Below, piece after piece: positions 44,033-53,554 of a DNA stretch of 64,000 bases. The DNA lies in assembly GCF_002043005.1 (NCBI RefSeq), contig NZ_CP020330.1, positions 2,684,001 through 2,748,000 on the forward strand, in the 5' to 3' direction. The stretch comes from Martelella mediterranea DSM 17316. GTDB lineage: Bacteria; Pseudomonadota; Alphaproteobacteria; Rhizobiales; Rhizobiaceae. Under the pieces are notes generated by a model. The model had not been told where the DNA came from. It saw nothing but the letters and a program-made list of their open reading frames with translations, and made no database searches. Both the position numbers and the translations under genes were made by a program. The first letter of the stretch is position 1. Each line of letters starts with the position of its first letter.

Positions 44033-45457
44033 TCATTCCTTGATCGCCTCGAAGGCGGAAAGTGCGCGCTTTCGCGCGGCCTTGTGGTCGACGAGCGGCT
44101 TTGGGTAGGTCTCGCCAAGCGTTACGCCGGCTTGGCTGAGCACATCGTCGGGCGCATCGAACGGGGCGTGGATGTGCTTCTTCGGCATATCCTTCAGTTC
44201 CGGCACGTAGGCGCGGACATAATCGCCGGCCGGATCGAACTTTTCGCCCTGGAGGACCGGGTTGAAGATCCGGAAGAACGGGGCCGCGTCCGCGCCCGAG
44301 CCCGCGACCCACTGCCAGTTCGCCGCGTTGGAGGCGGGATCGGCGTCGACCAACGTGTCGCGAAACCATTTCTCGCCGTGTCGCCAGTCGATCATCAGGT
44401 CCTTGATCAGGAAGGAGGCCGCGATCATGCGGACGCGGTTATGCATATAGCCCTCGCGCCAGAGCTGGCGCATGCCGGCATCGACAATCGGATAGCCGGT
44501 CTCGCCCCGGGTCCAGGCCGCAAACGCCTCCTCGTCGTCCTTCCAGGCGAAATCGTCGAAGCGCCCGTTCCAGTTCTTCTCGGCAAGGTCCGGCGCATGA
44601 AACAGCAGGTGATGGCAGAAATCGCGCCAGACGAGTTCCTGCAGGAATTTCTTCCTGTTTTCGGCGGAGATCGATTGCGTCCCATTGATGCGGTGCCAGA
44701 TCGTTGCCGGCGAAATCTCGCCGAGCGCCAGATGCGGGGAGAGCATGGAGGTCGCCTGCCGGTCCGGCCGGTCGCGCTTTGCGGCATAATCCTGCACGAC
44801 ATCCGCGACAAAATGATTGAGACGAGCGATCGCGCCATCCTCGCCCGGCTGCCAGATATCGGAAAAGCCCGCCGCCCAGTCGGGCCTGGCCTCGTAGAGC
44901 TTCCAGTCTTTCAGTTTCTCGGATTTGATTTTTTTCGCCACGCCTTCAAGGCTTTTCGGGGCGTCAATCGGATCGGGCACATGCTGATCCGCCGAAAACG
45001 CCTTCCAGAACGGGGTGTAGACCTTGTAGGGCCCGCCCGACTTGGTCTTGAAGTTTGAAGGCTCGTGCAGGATCTGGCCGGCAAAGCTCCTGACCGTGAT
45101 CCCGTCCTCGCCGAGCGCTGCCTTCACCGCCTTGTCGGCGCGGATGCCTTCAGTGCTGTAGCGCCGGTTCCAGAACACGGCCTCGGCCTCGGATTCCTCG
45201 ATCATCGCGCGCAACACGTTCAGCGGGTCGCCGCTCCGCAACACCAGCGGCGCGCCAAGTTCGTCATAGCGGGATGCCAGCTTTTCCAGCGAGCGCTCCA
45301 GCCACCACGCCTGCGCCGCGCCAAGCGGCCCGTTGCCGTTATCCTCGCGGATATAGACCGGCACCACGGCCCGGCCATCTTCCAAGGCGGCGGCGAGCGC
45401 GCGGTTGTCGGAAAGGCGCAGATCGTTGCGGATCCAGTAGATTGCCGGTTTGGCCAT
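44033..45457 (-). CDS. phrB: Deoxyribodipyrimidine photolyase
   Basis: 474 aa, close to E. coli PhrB. N-terminal antenna domain (YWIRNDLRLSDNRALAAAL), C-terminal FAD domain with LHLAL-like ASMLSPHLALGEISP, FLQELVWRDFCHHLLFH, GYPIVDAGMRQLWREGYMHNRVRMI and the Trp-rich NWQWVAGSGADAAP tail. It uses blue light to split cyclobutane pyrimidine dimers. ACGAGGGACA precedes ATG 45457. The C-terminus extends slightly past the last conserved block. Minus strand, same direction as the cysK unit, but 95 bp away. Confidence 0.95.
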   Translation of the reverse strand: MAKPAIYWIRNDLRLSDNRALAAALEDGRAVVPVYIREDNGNGPLGAAQAWWLERSLEKLASRYDELGAPLVLRSGDPLNVLRAMIEESEAEAVFWNRRYSTEGIRADKAVKAALGEDGITVRSFAGQILHEPSNFKTKSGGPYKVYTPFWKAFSADQHVPDPIDAPKSLEGVAKKIKSEKLKDWKLYEARPDWAAGFSDIWQPGEDGAIARLNHFVADVVQDYAAKRDRPDRQATSMLSPHLALGEISPATIWHRINGTQSISAENRKKFLQELVWRDFCHHLLFHAPDLAEKNWNGRFDDFAWKDDEEAFAAWTRGETGYPIVDAGMRQLWREGYMHNRVRMIAASFLIKDLMIDWRHGEKWFRDTLVDADPASNAANWQWVAGSGADAAPFFRIFNPVLQGEKFDPAGDYVRAYVPELKDMPKKHIHAPFDAPDDVLSQAGVTLGETYPKPLVDHKAARKRALSAFEAIKE

Positions 45458-45548
45458 TGTCCCTCGTCATCCGTTTGTTCCGCGCTTGATGTAGGGCGCT
45501 GACAACGGATGGCAAAGGCCGCAAGGCGATGCGGCGTGGCAAACGGGC

Positions 45549-46883
45549 TCAGTCGATGAATTCGACCGTCACGCCGGGCGAGACCATCCCGGCGAGTTCA
45601 TTTGCATCCCAATTGGTCAGCCGCACGCAGCCATGACTTGAGGTCTTGCCGATCTTGTCGGGATCGGGGGTGCCGTGAATGCCGTAGCTCGGCTTCGACA
45701 GCGCAATCCAGACATTGCCGACGGGACCGTTGGGACCGGGATTGATCGTCAACACCTGGTTGTTGTCGCCCTGCTTGAAGTTCTTGTGCGGATTATAGGT
45801 GTAGTTCGGGTCGATCGCGATCCGCTCCACCGAGACGGTGCCGGAAGGCGAGGGCGTGTCCGCCGAGCCGATCGTGGCCGGATAGGCCGCGATCAGCGTG
45901 CCCTCGGCGTCATAGGCGCGCAACTGCTTCAGGGCCTTGTCCGCGAGGATTCGCTCGACTTTGGCTTTTTTCGGCTTGCCGATGCTGATGACCTTGACCG
46001 TGGTTCCCGGCCGCGAGAAATCGGCATCCGGATTCATCCTTTTCAGGAAACCCTCATCCATGTGGAATTTCTCGGCCAGCATTTCGGAGACCGATGTATA
46101 GGACATCTCCGGTAATTCGGCCTTTTCGGCGTAGTCGGACGGGATCGCGGCGACATAGGGGCCTGCGGCATCCGTCGCGGTGATGGTGTAGGTGGTGAAC
46201 GGCAGTCCGCCCTCCAGCGACAGCGATTGCATGATCTTTTCGCTGTCGGCAACGGGATCGAGCCGCTCGCCGGTGGCCTCGGCATAGGCGTCCAGTGCCT
46301 TCCTGACATTGTCGCCCATCAACCCGTCGATCACGCCCGGGGAAAAGCCCTTGCGGTCGAGAAACACCTGGGTCGCGACCACGTTCATATCCGGCTTCGC
46401 CGATGTCCTGGCAACAGGGGGGCTGGTTTCCGTGCGGTCGGGCGTCACGGTTTGCGGCGCTGAAGGAAAATCATTGGACGGCGGCGGAGGGTAGGCGTTC
46501 TGATTGCCGAAATCGCGGCTCCAGCGGGCGCGACCATTCGTGCCGAACGGTCGTTCGCCCCAGTTGCCGCCGCCTTGCCATGTCCGGTCGAAGCCTGACG
46601 CGGTATCGTAACCGGCATTGGCGGGACGATATTCGTCAGCATAAAACTCGGTCGCCACGAGGTTTCCATACGCGTCGAGCAGGATCTGGCGGCCATCGGC
46701 GTCGCGGCTCAAAACCACGCTGCCGGCTTCCGGCACATAGTCGAGCATTGCGCCATCGGGCGCGATCAGCAGGATCTGCCGGCCATCCCTGTAGAGCGGC
46801 TCATGCGCATGGACCGGCGTGACCGCGGGCGCCGTCGCCAGCGCCAGGTAGAAGGGAATGGTGTACAATGTCGCTTTTCGCAT
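45549..46883 (-). CDS. L,D-transpeptidase (YkuD) with peptidoglycan-binding region
   Basis: 444 aa from ATG 46883 with signal peptide MRKATLYTIPFYLALATAPA (cleavage near VHA-HEP). A Pro/Ser/Thr-rich region with aromatic residues follows to about residue 170, then a peptidoglycan-binding-like domain (QVFLDRKGFSPGVIDGLMGD) and a LysM-like segment near residue 285. The C-terminal YkuD domain carries YGIHGTPDPDKIGKTSSHGCV, with catalytic cysteine in SHGCVRL. It forms 3-3 crosslinks or attaches proteins to peptidoglycan. An ATG upstream (47015) would disrupt the signal peptide. Confidence 0.92.
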   Translation of the reverse strand: MRKATLYTIPFYLALATAPAVTPVHAHEPLYRDGRQILLIAPDGAMLDYVPEAGSVVLSRDADGRQILLDAYGNLVATEFYADEYRPANAGYDTASGFDRTWQGGGNWGERPFGTNGRARWSRDFGNQNAYPPPPSNDFPSAPQTVTPDRTETSPPVARTSAKPDMNVVATQVFLDRKGFSPGVIDGLMGDNVRKALDAYAEATGERLDPVADSEKIMQSLSLEGGLPFTTYTITATDAAGPYVAAIPSDYAEKAELPEMSYTSVSEMLAEKFHMDEGFLKRMNPDADFSRPGTTVKVISIGKPKKAKVERILADKALKQLRAYDAEGTLIAAYPATIGSADTPSPSGTVSVERIAIDPNYTYNPHKNFKQGDNNQVLTINPGPNGPVGNVWIALSKPSYGIHGTPDPDKIGKTSSHGCVRLTNWDANELAGMVSPGVTVEFID

Positions 46884-47049
46884 GTCTTCGACCGTGTGAC
46901 CGTTATAATCGGCAAAACCCTTGCCGGATTCGCATTGGCCCGGATTCGCACTGGATGGATTCAAGGCCCTGGAGAATGAACGTCGGCTGAACCGGCATGT
47001 TTCATTATCATCCAAACGTGGTTAAATTTGGTTTTATGACGGACGCCTC

Positions 47050-47886
47050 ATGATCGATTTCAGCATCCCGGACGGCCCTTCCTTTCAACTTGATCCGACA
47101 TCGGTTCTCGATATCGGCGGCTGCGTCGTGGCGGGCGTCGACATTGCCCCCAAACGGGCCATTCCGGATGATGGCGATCTGCGCATCGATCATTCGCTGG
47201 AAGGCTTTCTGTTCACATGCGGCCCGGAGCATATCCGCCATCCGGAGCCGGTGGAGGGTGAGGACGGGCGGTTCTATCCGCTGCACGGCTCCGCCTCCGC
47301 CAATGCGGCGGTGGTCAAGTCTCTGGAAACCGGCGCGACCGGCGCGGAATGCGTTGCCGCGATCCCGGTGAAGACCGCCAATGGCGGCGACATGCTGATC
47401 GAGCGCCGCTGGACACTGGAGGCCGCGACCGGCGAATTGACGCTCGCCGATACCGTGATCAACCGGTCCGACCGGGCGCTGCCGATCATGATGATGTATC
47501 ATATCAATTTCGGCGCGAAGCATTTCGATGACGGCGTGCGGCTCGAAAGCGCCTCGCTGCCCGAGGGCGCATTGCCCTGGCGGTTCGGCGAGGGCGATCA
47601 CGGCATCTTCTGCGTTCCGGCGGCAGGCAGCGAGGGCGGCTGGTCGACGACCCGGCTCGGCCCGATCGCGGCCCTTGGCGGGCGCTCCTTTGTGCTTTCC
47701 GTGGATACGGCGACGCTGCCTTACCTGCAGATATGGCGCAATCAGGAAGCGCCGGCGCATATTCTCGGCATCGAGCCGGTCTCCCATCGCTGGACCTCGC
47801 GGCGCAAGCTCGCCGAAGCCGGCGAGCTGGAACCGGTGGCGCCGGGCGGCTCGAAGCGGTTTTCGCTAAAAATTCGTTTCGAATAG
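47050..47886 (+). CDS. DUF4432 (galactose mutarotase-like) protein
   Basis: 278 aa beta-sandwich of the aldose-epimerase superfamily. Visible features: LDIGGCVVAGVDIA early on, the HGSASANAAV motif with catalytic-site-like His near residue 79, IERRWTLEAATGELTLADTV, MMYHINFG near residue 149 and WRNQEAPAHILGIEP. Members bind sugars and are mostly uncharacterised. GGACGCCTC is a modest ribosome binding site before ATG 47050. Divergent from the transpeptidase gene with 167 bp between starts. Confidence 0.85.
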   Translation: MIDFSIPDGPSFQLDPTSVLDIGGCVVAGVDIAPKRAIPDDGDLRIDHSLEGFLFTCGPEHIRHPEPVEGEDGRFYPLHGSASANAAVVKSLETGATGAECVAAIPVKTANGGDMLIERRWTLEAATGELTLADTVINRSDRALPIMMMYHINFGAKHFDDGVRLESASLPEGALPWRFGEGDHGIFCVPAAGSEGGWSTTRLGPIAALGGRSFVLSVDTATLPYLQIWRNQEAPAHILGIEPVSHRWTSRRKLAEAGELEPVAPGGSKRFSLKIRFE

Positions 47887-47961
47887 CCAGACCGTCCGCC
47901 GACTTGCAAATCGTCAAAATCTTCTTAGTTTCGGCGTACCAAACGCAAAAGGGATACCGTC

Positions 47962-48300
47962 ATGAATATCCGCCCGATCGATGAGTTTTATGCTGTCAGC
48001 CCGCAGATCACGCCGGACCAGATCGCCGAGATCAAGGCGGCCGGGTTCAAGTCCATCGTCTGCAACCGGCCGGACGGCGAGGAGCCGGGCCAGCCGACCT
48101 TTGCCGAGATCAAGCAGGCGGCCGAGGATGCCGGCCTCTATTTCGCCCATGTGCCCGTCGGCGGCATGGGTCTGACGCCCGAGGCCGTGACCGGCATGGT
48201 CGATGCGCTGGATGACATGGAAAAGCCGGTGCTGGCCTATTGCCGCTCGGGCGCGCGCTCGACCCGGATCTACGAGGAAGCCAAGCGCCTGCGCGGCTGA
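47962..48300 (+). CDS. TIGR01244/DUF442 family sulfur transferase or phosphatase domain
   Basis: 112 aa. The fold resembles dual-specificity phosphatases: IRPIDEFYAVSPQITPDQIA, CNRPDGEEPGQPTF, HVPVGGMGLT and the C(x5)R loop CRSGARSTRIYEEA with Cys81-equivalent nucleophile. In rhizobia and Burkholderia the domain is fused to a metallo-beta-lactamase fold as Blh for sulfide/biofilm control; here it stands alone. GGGATACCGTC precedes the ATG. Confidence 0.88.
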   Translation: MNIRPIDEFYAVSPQITPDQIAEIKAAGFKSIVCNRPDGEEPGQPTFAEIKQAAEDAGLYFAHVPVGGMGLTPEAVTGMVDALDDMEKPVLAYCRSGARSTRIYEEAKRLRG

Positions 48301-48312
48301 GTTCCTTTAATC

Positions 48313-48344
48313 AAGGCGGTCCCGGTGGGCCGCCTTCTGTTTCT
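48313..48344 (+). terminator. Hairpin after the DUF442 gene
   Basis: AAGGCGG (48313-48319) pairs with CCGCCTT (48330-48336), loop 10 nt, followed by CTGTTTCTG. Thymine-containing but not a strong T run, so a partial terminator before the RidA gene. Confidence 0.55.
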
Positions 48345-48367
48345 GCATGCAAAAGAAAGTGAATGCG

Positions 48368-48712
48368 ATGACGGTAAAACGTATCAATCCCGGCCCCCTC
48401 ATGTCCGGCGCGGTGGTCCACGGCAACACGGTCTATCTCTCCGGCCAGACCGGTGAGGGCGCGGACGTCACGACGCAGGCGAAGGAATGCCTCGCCAAGG
48501 TTGACGCGCTTCTGGCCGAGGCCGGGACCGACAAGTCGAAAATCCTGCAGACGCTGGTTTATCTGAAGGACATGGGCAATTTCGCCGAGATGAACGCGGT
48601 TTGGAAAGACTGGATCGATCCGGCGAACACGCCGGCGCGCGCCACCAGCCAGGCCGAACTTGCCGCGCCGCATATCCTCGTCGAGTTCACCGTGATCGCC
48701 GCGCTCGACTGA
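48368..48712 (+). CDS. RidA (YjgF/YER057c/UK114) family protein
   Basis: 114 aa from ATG 48368; the ATG at 48347 lacks a ribosome binding site. TVYLSGQTGEGADVTTQA, KVDALLAEAGTDKSKILQTLVYLKDM and ATSQAELAAPHILVEFTVIAAL match the RidA trimer core. The usual deaminase arginine (near residue 105 in RidA) is replaced around PHILVE, suggesting a subfamily with a different substrate. RidA proteins hydrolyse reactive enamines/imines made by PLP enzymes. Confidence 0.88.
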   Translation: MTVKRINPGPLMSGAVVHGNTVYLSGQTGEGADVTTQAKECLAKVDALLAEAGTDKSKILQTLVYLKDMGNFAEMNAVWKDWIDPANTPARATSQAELAAPHILVEFTVIAALD

Positions 48713-48835
48713 TCCGCGGCGCCGTTTGCCGCCGGAATGGCTTGGCGCTCATCCAGGCCATTTTCTGCGATATGTATTAAAACTGTGCGGTCGGCAGCTA
48801 TTCTGCGACGGTTTCAACTTGGGGAGGGGGAAGAA

Positions 48836-49552
48836 ATGAAAATCAAGGCAGCATTGATCGGAATTGCGATGGTGGCGACTGCGGCGACGCCGGCGATGGC
48901 CCGCGAAACCGCGGCGATCCTGGCCGTCAGCTGGCAGCCGGCCTTCTGCGAAGGCCATCAGGATAAGCCCGAATGCAAGAGCCAGACGGAAAGCCGCTAT
49001 GATGCCGGCCATTTCGCGCTGCACGGGCTCTGGCCGCTCGGCGAGAACTATTGCGGCGTTGCCGCGGACGTCCGCGCCGAAGATGAAAACGGGAACTGGA
49101 ATGCCTTGCCGGCGCTGTCGTTGAGCGATGGTCTGCGGGAAACGCTGGCGAAGGTAATGCCGGGGACGCAATCCAATCTCCAGCGCCACGAATGGGTGAA
49201 GCACGGCACCTGCACCAAGTTCACGCCGGAAAACTACTACCAGACGTCCGTGGACCTGCTCGAGCAATTGAACGGTTCCGAGGTCGCCAGGCTGTTTCAG
49301 TCGAATATCGGCATGGAACTCTCGGCCGACGAGATTGCCAGGGCGTTTGATAGCGCATTCGGGCGCAACGCCAGGAATCGCATCAAGATCAGCTGTGTCT
49401 CCGATGGAGATCGCCAGTTGATCGACGAGATTACGATCGGCCTTTCGGACAAATATGCGCCGGGCACGTCTCTGGAAGACCTGATACAGGGCGCCGGCCG
49501 AACCGCGATCGGCTGCGACGGCGGGATCGTCGACCCCGCCGGTCTGCAATAA
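48836..49552 (+). CDS. Secreted ribonuclease T2 family protein
   Basis: 238 aa. ATG 48836 is preceded by GGGGAGGGGGAAG, and a signal peptide MKIKAALIGIAMVATAATPA (cleaved near AMA-RE) exports it. Active-site CAS I reads FALHGLWP and CAS II RHEWVKHGTC, giving the two catalytic His and the Glu. Cysteines at WQPAFCEGH, CKS and elsewhere would form disulfides. RNase T2 proteins degrade RNA in the periplasm or outside the cell. It ends 4 bp from the convergent BON gene. Confidence 0.93.
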   Translation: MKIKAALIGIAMVATAATPAMARETAAILAVSWQPAFCEGHQDKPECKSQTESRYDAGHFALHGLWPLGENYCGVAADVRAEDENGNWNALPALSLSDGLRETLAKVMPGTQSNLQRHEWVKHGTCTKFTPENYYQTSVDLLEQLNGSEVARLFQSNIGMELSADEIARAFDSAFGRNARNRIKISCVSDGDRQLIDEITIGLSDKYAPGTSLEDLIQGAGRTAIGCDGGIVDPAGLQ

Positions 49553-49556
49553 TTCG

Positions 49557-49883
49557 TCAGAGCGTGCGGCTCTGGGCACGGGCATCGTCTTCCTTGCCGG
49601 AGCTGCGCAGATGGCGCTGTTTCGGGCGGATGGCGTTGCGCACCCGCTTGATGCCCTCGACGGAGAGCGCGATATTGCCGGCGACCGCGATTTCCTCGCG
49701 CATATAGACCTCGCCGGTCAGCCGCGCCTCCTCGCCCTTGACGGTGACGTGGACTTCCGTGGCATCGAGCAGGCCGGAGGAAGCCAGTTCGCTGGCGATC
49801 GCATCCTCGCGGCGGGCGTCGGGATTCCATTCCTCGGTGTCTTCAACCGGTTCGCCATAGAAAGCCGCTTTTTTGAGTACCAT
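49557..49883 (-). CDS. BON domain protein
   Basis: 108 aa with one BON domain (residues ~25-90): AIASELASSGLLDATEVHVT, VKGEEARLTGEVYMREEIAV and NIALSVEGIKRVRNAIR. No signal peptide is seen, so a cytosolic location is likelier than the periplasm usual for BON proteins. The domain is thought to bind membranes. GGAAGGAAGCGACA is a strong ribosome binding site. Convergent with the RNase T2 gene. Confidence 0.88.
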   Translation of the reverse strand: MVLKKAAFYGEPVEDTEEWNPDARREDAIASELASSGLLDATEVHVTVKGEEARLTGEVYMREEIAVAGNIALSVEGIKRVRNAIRPKQRHLRSSGKEDDARAQSRTL

Positions 49884-50061
49884 TGTCGCTTCCTTCCAAA
49901 TGCCGTTTCAATTCTAAAGCCTTAAACGTCTGACGCGGGCGATTGTTCATTTCATGACGTCTTTGTGACGGCGCAGGCAATTCCGGAAGGCGCATTGTTT
50001 CCTAGGCCGCTTTCGCATACATAGCGGCCCAAGCATCCAATTGACGGGAAGCAGGAAAGAT

Positions 50062-51711
50062 ATGGCACGACAGTTCATCTACCACATGGCCGGGCTCAAG
50101 AAGGCCTACGGCGCCAAGAAGATTCTCGAAGACATCCATCTGTCGTTCTACCCGGACGCCAAGATCGGCATTCTCGGCCCGAACGGCGCCGGTAAGTCGA
50201 CCGTGCTCAAGATCATGGCCGGTCTCGACAAGGAGTGGACCGGCGAGGCCTGGCTCGCCGAGGGCGCAACCCTTGGCTACCTGCCGCAGGAACCGCAGCT
50301 CGATCCGGAAAAGACGGTGTTCGAAAACGTGATGGAAGGCGTCGCCCACAAGAAGGCGATCGTCGACCGCTACAACGAACTGATGATGAATTATTCCGAT
50401 GAGACGGCGGACGAGGGCGCGCGCCTTCAGGACGAGATCGACGCACAGAACCTCTGGGACCTCGAAAACCAGGTCGAGATGGCGATGGACGCGCTGCGCT
50501 GCCCGCCGGGCGACGCCAATGTCGAAAATCTCTCCGGCGGCGAAAAGCGCCGCGTCGCGCTCTGCCAGCTTCTGCTGCGTCAGCCCGACCTGCTGCTCCT
50601 CGACGAACCGACCAACCATCTCGACGCCGAGACCATCGCCTGGCTCGAAAAGCACCTGCGCGAATATCCGGGCGCGATCCTGATGGTCACCCATGACCGT
50701 TACTTCCTCGACAATGTCACCGGCTGGATCCTCGAGCTCGACCGCGGCCGCGGCATTCCCTATGAGGGCAATTACTCGGCCTATCTGCAGGCCAAGGCCA
50801 AGCGCCTGGCCCAGGAAGCCCGCGAGGAAGGCAGCCGCCAGAAGGCGCTGTCGCGCGAGCAGGAGTGGATCGCCTCCAGCCCCAAGGCCCGACAGGCCAA
50901 GTCGAAGGCCCGTATCCGCGCCTATGACGAACTGGTGGCATCCGCCGAAAACCGTCGTCCCGGCGATGCCCAGATCATCATTCCGGTCGGCGAGCGTCTC
51001 GGCAATGTCGTGATCGAGGCCGAGAACCTGTCGAAAGCCTATGACGGTCGGGTGCTGTTCGAGAACCTGTCCTTCAAGCTGCCGCCCGGCGGCATTGTCG
51101 GCGTCATCGGCCCGAACGGCGCGGGTAAATCGACGCTGTTCAAGCTGATCACCGGTCAGGAAAAGCCGGATTCCGGCGATATCCGCGTCGGCGAGACCGT
51201 CGATCTCGGCTATGTCGACCAGAGCCGCGATTCGCTCGATGGCGACAAGAATGTCTGGGAGGAGATTTCCGGCGGCAACGACATCATCAAGCTCGGCAAG
51301 TTCGAGATGAACTCGCGCGCCTATTGCGGCGCCTTCAACTTCAAGGGCGGCGACCAGCAGCAGAAGGTCGGCAATCTCTCCGGCGGCCAGCGCAACCGCG
51401 TCCACCTCGCCAAGATGCTGAAGTCGGGCTCCAACGTCCTTCTCCTCGACGAACCGACCAACGATCTCGACACAGAGACGCTCGGCGCGCTGGAAGACGC
51501 GCTCGAAAATTTCGCCGGCTGCGCCGTGGTCATCAGCCATGACCGCATGTTCCTCGACCGTCTCGCCACCCACATCCTCGCCTTCGAGGGCGACAGCCAC
51601 GTGGAATGGTTCGAGGGCAACTTCGAAGACTACGAGGAAGACAAGATCAGAAGGCTCGGGCCTGAGAGCGTCAAGCCCAGCCGGGTGTCGTATAAGCGGC
51701 TGACTCGGTAA
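50062..51711 (+). CDS. ettA: Energy-dependent translational throttle protein EttA
   Basis: 549 aa ABC-F protein with two ATPase cassettes: Walker [10 protein letters not shown] near residues 40 and 355, signatures [12 protein letters not shown] and [12 protein letters not shown], and Walker [13 protein letters not shown] and [12 protein letters not shown]. The arm and linker between the cassettes (residues ~180-290) match EttA, which binds the E-site and gates the first peptide bond according to the ADP/ATP ratio. CAGGAAAGAT precedes ATG 50062. A TTG seven codons earlier is unlikely. Alone on its strand. Confidence 0.96.
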   Translation: MARQFIYHMAGLKKAYGAKKILEDIHLSFYPDAKIGILGPNGAGKSTVLKIMAGLDKEWTGEAWLAEGATLGYLPQEPQLDPEKTVFENVMEGVAHKKAIVDRYNELMMNYSDETADEGARLQDEIDAQNLWDLENQVEMAMDALRCPPGDANVENLSGGEKRRVALCQLLLRQPDLLLLDEPTNHLDAETIAWLEKHLREYPGAILMVTHDRYFLDNVTGWILELDRGRGIPYEGNYSAYLQAKAKRLAQEAREEGSRQKALSREQEWIASSPKARQAKSKARIRAYDELVASAENRRPGDAQIIIPVGERLGNVVIEAENLSKAYDGRVLFENLSFKLPPGGIVGVIGPNGAGKSTLFKLITGQEKPDSGDIRVGETVDLGYVDQSRDSLDGDKNVWEEISGGNDIIKLGKFEMNSRAYCGAFNFKGGDQQQKVGNLSGGQRNRVHLAKMLKSGSNVLLLDEPTNDLDTETLGALEDALENFAGCAVVISHDRMFLDRLATHILAFEGDSHVEWFEGNFEDYEEDKIRRLGPESVKPSRVSYKRLTR

Positions 51712-51762
51712 TTGTCGACGGCTTTGCGGCACTGGCAATCGCTGCCGCAAAGCCCACAAACC

Positions 51763-51907
51763 TTCTCGCCCCGGAGGGGAGAGATGTCGCGAAAGCGACA
51801 GTGAGGGGGGAGCCTATCCCAGCAAACGCCCTCACGATTGGAAATACCGAGCCACCCTCACTGCCCCTTTCGGGGCATCTCTCCCGCCAGCGGGAGAGAG
51901 TATTGGG
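51763..51907. repeat. Four-hairpin composite palindromic element, copy C2
   Basis: Reverse-complement copy of C1 (3537-3680); the outer hairpins are almost identical and the central ~30 bp differs. It occupies most of the 262 bp between ettA and the DUF815 gene, both ends of which are convergent. Confidence 0.9.
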
Positions 51908-51973
51908 AGCAAGCTGCATCACCTCGGGCAACATGCCTGCTTTTGCTAGCCCGAGGACTTCTCAAACCGTTTC

Positions 51974-52843
51974 TCACAAATCCAGCCGCTTCCGCTGCCG
52001 CCCCGCGATGTCCTGCACGAACTGCCACGCCACGCGGCCGGAGCGGCCGCCGCGGGTGGTGGCCCAGGTGAGGGCTTCGGCGTGGAGGGTTTCGGGCGTG
52101 CCTTCGAGGCCGAAATGGGCGGCGTAGCCGTCGATCATCGCCAGATAGTCGTCCTGCGAGCATTTGTGGAAGCCGAGCCAGAGGCCGAAACGATCCGACA
52201 GCGATACCTTTTCCTCGACCGCCTCGGACGGGTTGATCGCGGTGGAGCGCTCGTTTTCGATCATGTCGCGCGGCATCAGGTGGCGGCGGTTGGAGGTGGC
52301 GTAGAGCAGCACGTTTTCCGGCCGCCCCTCGACCCCGCCATCGAGCGCCGCCTTCAGCGATTTATAGGCGGCGTCATCGTGATCGAAGGAGAGGTCGTCG
52401 GAAAACAAGAGGAAGCGGTGAGAGGACGCCTTGATGATCTCGAGCAGGTCGCCGAGCGTGCCGATATCCTCGCGGTAGAGCTCCACCAGCTTCAGCGGCA
52501 GCTTGTGTTCGGCGATGATCGCGGCGTGAACCGACTTCACCAGCGAGGACTTGCCCATCCCGCGCGCGCCCCAGAGCAGCGCGTTGTTGGCCGGAAAGCC
52601 CTCGGCGAAGCGCAGCGTGTTTTCAAACAGGATGTTGCGGACATGATCGACGCCGCGGATCAGCGACAGATCGACGCGGCTGGGGCTTGCGACCGGCGCG
52701 AGGTAGCGCTGCTCCGGCTTCCAGACGAAGCAATCGGCGGCGTCGAGATCGCTCTCACGGTATTGCGGTCCGGCGATGCGTTCCAGCGCGTCGGCGAGCC
52801 GGGTTACCTCGGCAAGGAACCTGTCTGTGGTTTCGGTGTTCAT
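51974..52843 (-). CDS. DUF815 family AAA-type ATPase
   Basis: 289 aa from ATG 52843 (behind GGGAGAAAAAC). Walker A GARGMGKSSLVK near residue 92, Walker B FRFLLFSDDLSFD near residue 140 and a sensor-like LLYATSNRRHLMPRDM. It resembles DUF815/AAA ATPases widespread in proteobacteria; function is unknown. Upstream in-frame ATG 52861 adds six residues. Divergent from yajC. Confidence 0.9.
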   Translation of the reverse strand: MNTETTDRFLAEVTRLADALERIAGPQYRESDLDAADCFVWKPEQRYLAPVASPSRVDLSLIRGVDHVRNILFENTLRFAEGFPANNALLWGARGMGKSSLVKSVHAAIIAEHKLPLKLVELYREDIGTLGDLLEIIKASSHRFLLFSDDLSFDHDDAAYKSLKAALDGGVEGRPENVLLYATSNRRHLMPRDMIENERSTAINPSEAVEEKVSLSDRFGLWLGFHKCSQDDYLAMIDGYAAHFGLEGTPETLHAEALTWATTRGGRSGRVAWQFVQDIAGRQRKRLDL

Positions 52844-53074
52844 GTTTTTCTCCCGATGCATCGTCTTTGGCCTTCAGATTTCCGGTTTCGGAGGCGGATG
52901 CAAGGTCGATTCCCGGGCAAAAAGGCCACTAAAACGCAAAAAGCATCGGTGTTTCATAGGCTATTGTTGCATTGAACGGGGCTCCGACTATATACCGGCG
53001 ACACGTTTGCGGGGGTGGGCCCCGTCTTGACGCCGGGCGTGGCCCTGGTTCTGGTTTGAGGAGTTTTTGACAAC

Positions 53075-53419
53075 ATGTTTAGCACGGCTTACGCCCAGGC
53101 AGCGGGCGCCGCAGGTCCGTTCGGATCCGGCATGGAAATGATCTTTCTGTTCGTGCCGCTGATGGCGATCTGGTATTTCCTGCTGATCCGGCCGCAGCGC
53201 CGTCAGGCCAAGAAGCGCCAGGAAACGCTCTCCGCCATTCGCCGCGGCGATCAGGTCGTCACCGGCGGCGGCATTGTCGGCAAGGTGGTCAAGGTCATCG
53301 ACGACAACGAGCTTGAAGTCGAGATTGCCGACGGCGTCCGCATCCGTATCATGCGCAGCTACGTCTCCGACGTGCGCGTCAAGGGCGAGCCGGTCAAATC
53401 CGAGGACGCCAAGTCCTGA
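53075..53419 (+). CDS. yajC: Preprotein translocase accessory subunit YajC
   Basis: 114 aa with one membrane span (EMIFLFVPLMAIWYFLLIRP) and the YajC core RPQRRQAKKRQETLSAIRRGDQVVTGGGIVGKV. It joins SecDF in the Sec holotranslocon. TGAGGAGTTTTTGACAAC precedes ATG 53075. A 136-bp gap with a strong hairpin separates it from secDF. Confidence 0.95.
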   Translation: MFSTAYAQAAGAAGPFGSGMEMIFLFVPLMAIWYFLLIRPQRRQAKKRQETLSAIRRGDQVVTGGGIVGKVVKVIDDNELEVEIADGVRIRIMRSYVSDVRVKGEPVKSEDAKS

Positions 53420-53423
53420 TTTC

Positions 53424-53463
53424 ATTACGGCCGAACCGTGAAAAAGCCCGGTTCGGCCGTAAT
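53424..53463. other. Perfect 14-bp hairpin between yajC and secDF
   Basis: ATTACGGCCGAACC (53424-53437) and GGTTCGGCCGTAAT (53450-53463) are exact complements with a 12-base loop containing AAAAAG. No T run follows, so it may act as an RNA stabiliser or partial attenuator setting different yajC and secDF levels. Confidence 0.75.
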
Positions 53464-53554
53464 TCTATTGCATGCCTTCGGCCCGAGCGCCGAAATTGAG
53501 GCGGGGCCTTCCAGGCTGCCGCCTGCTTCGTGAAACCGACGAACCGAGACCTTC

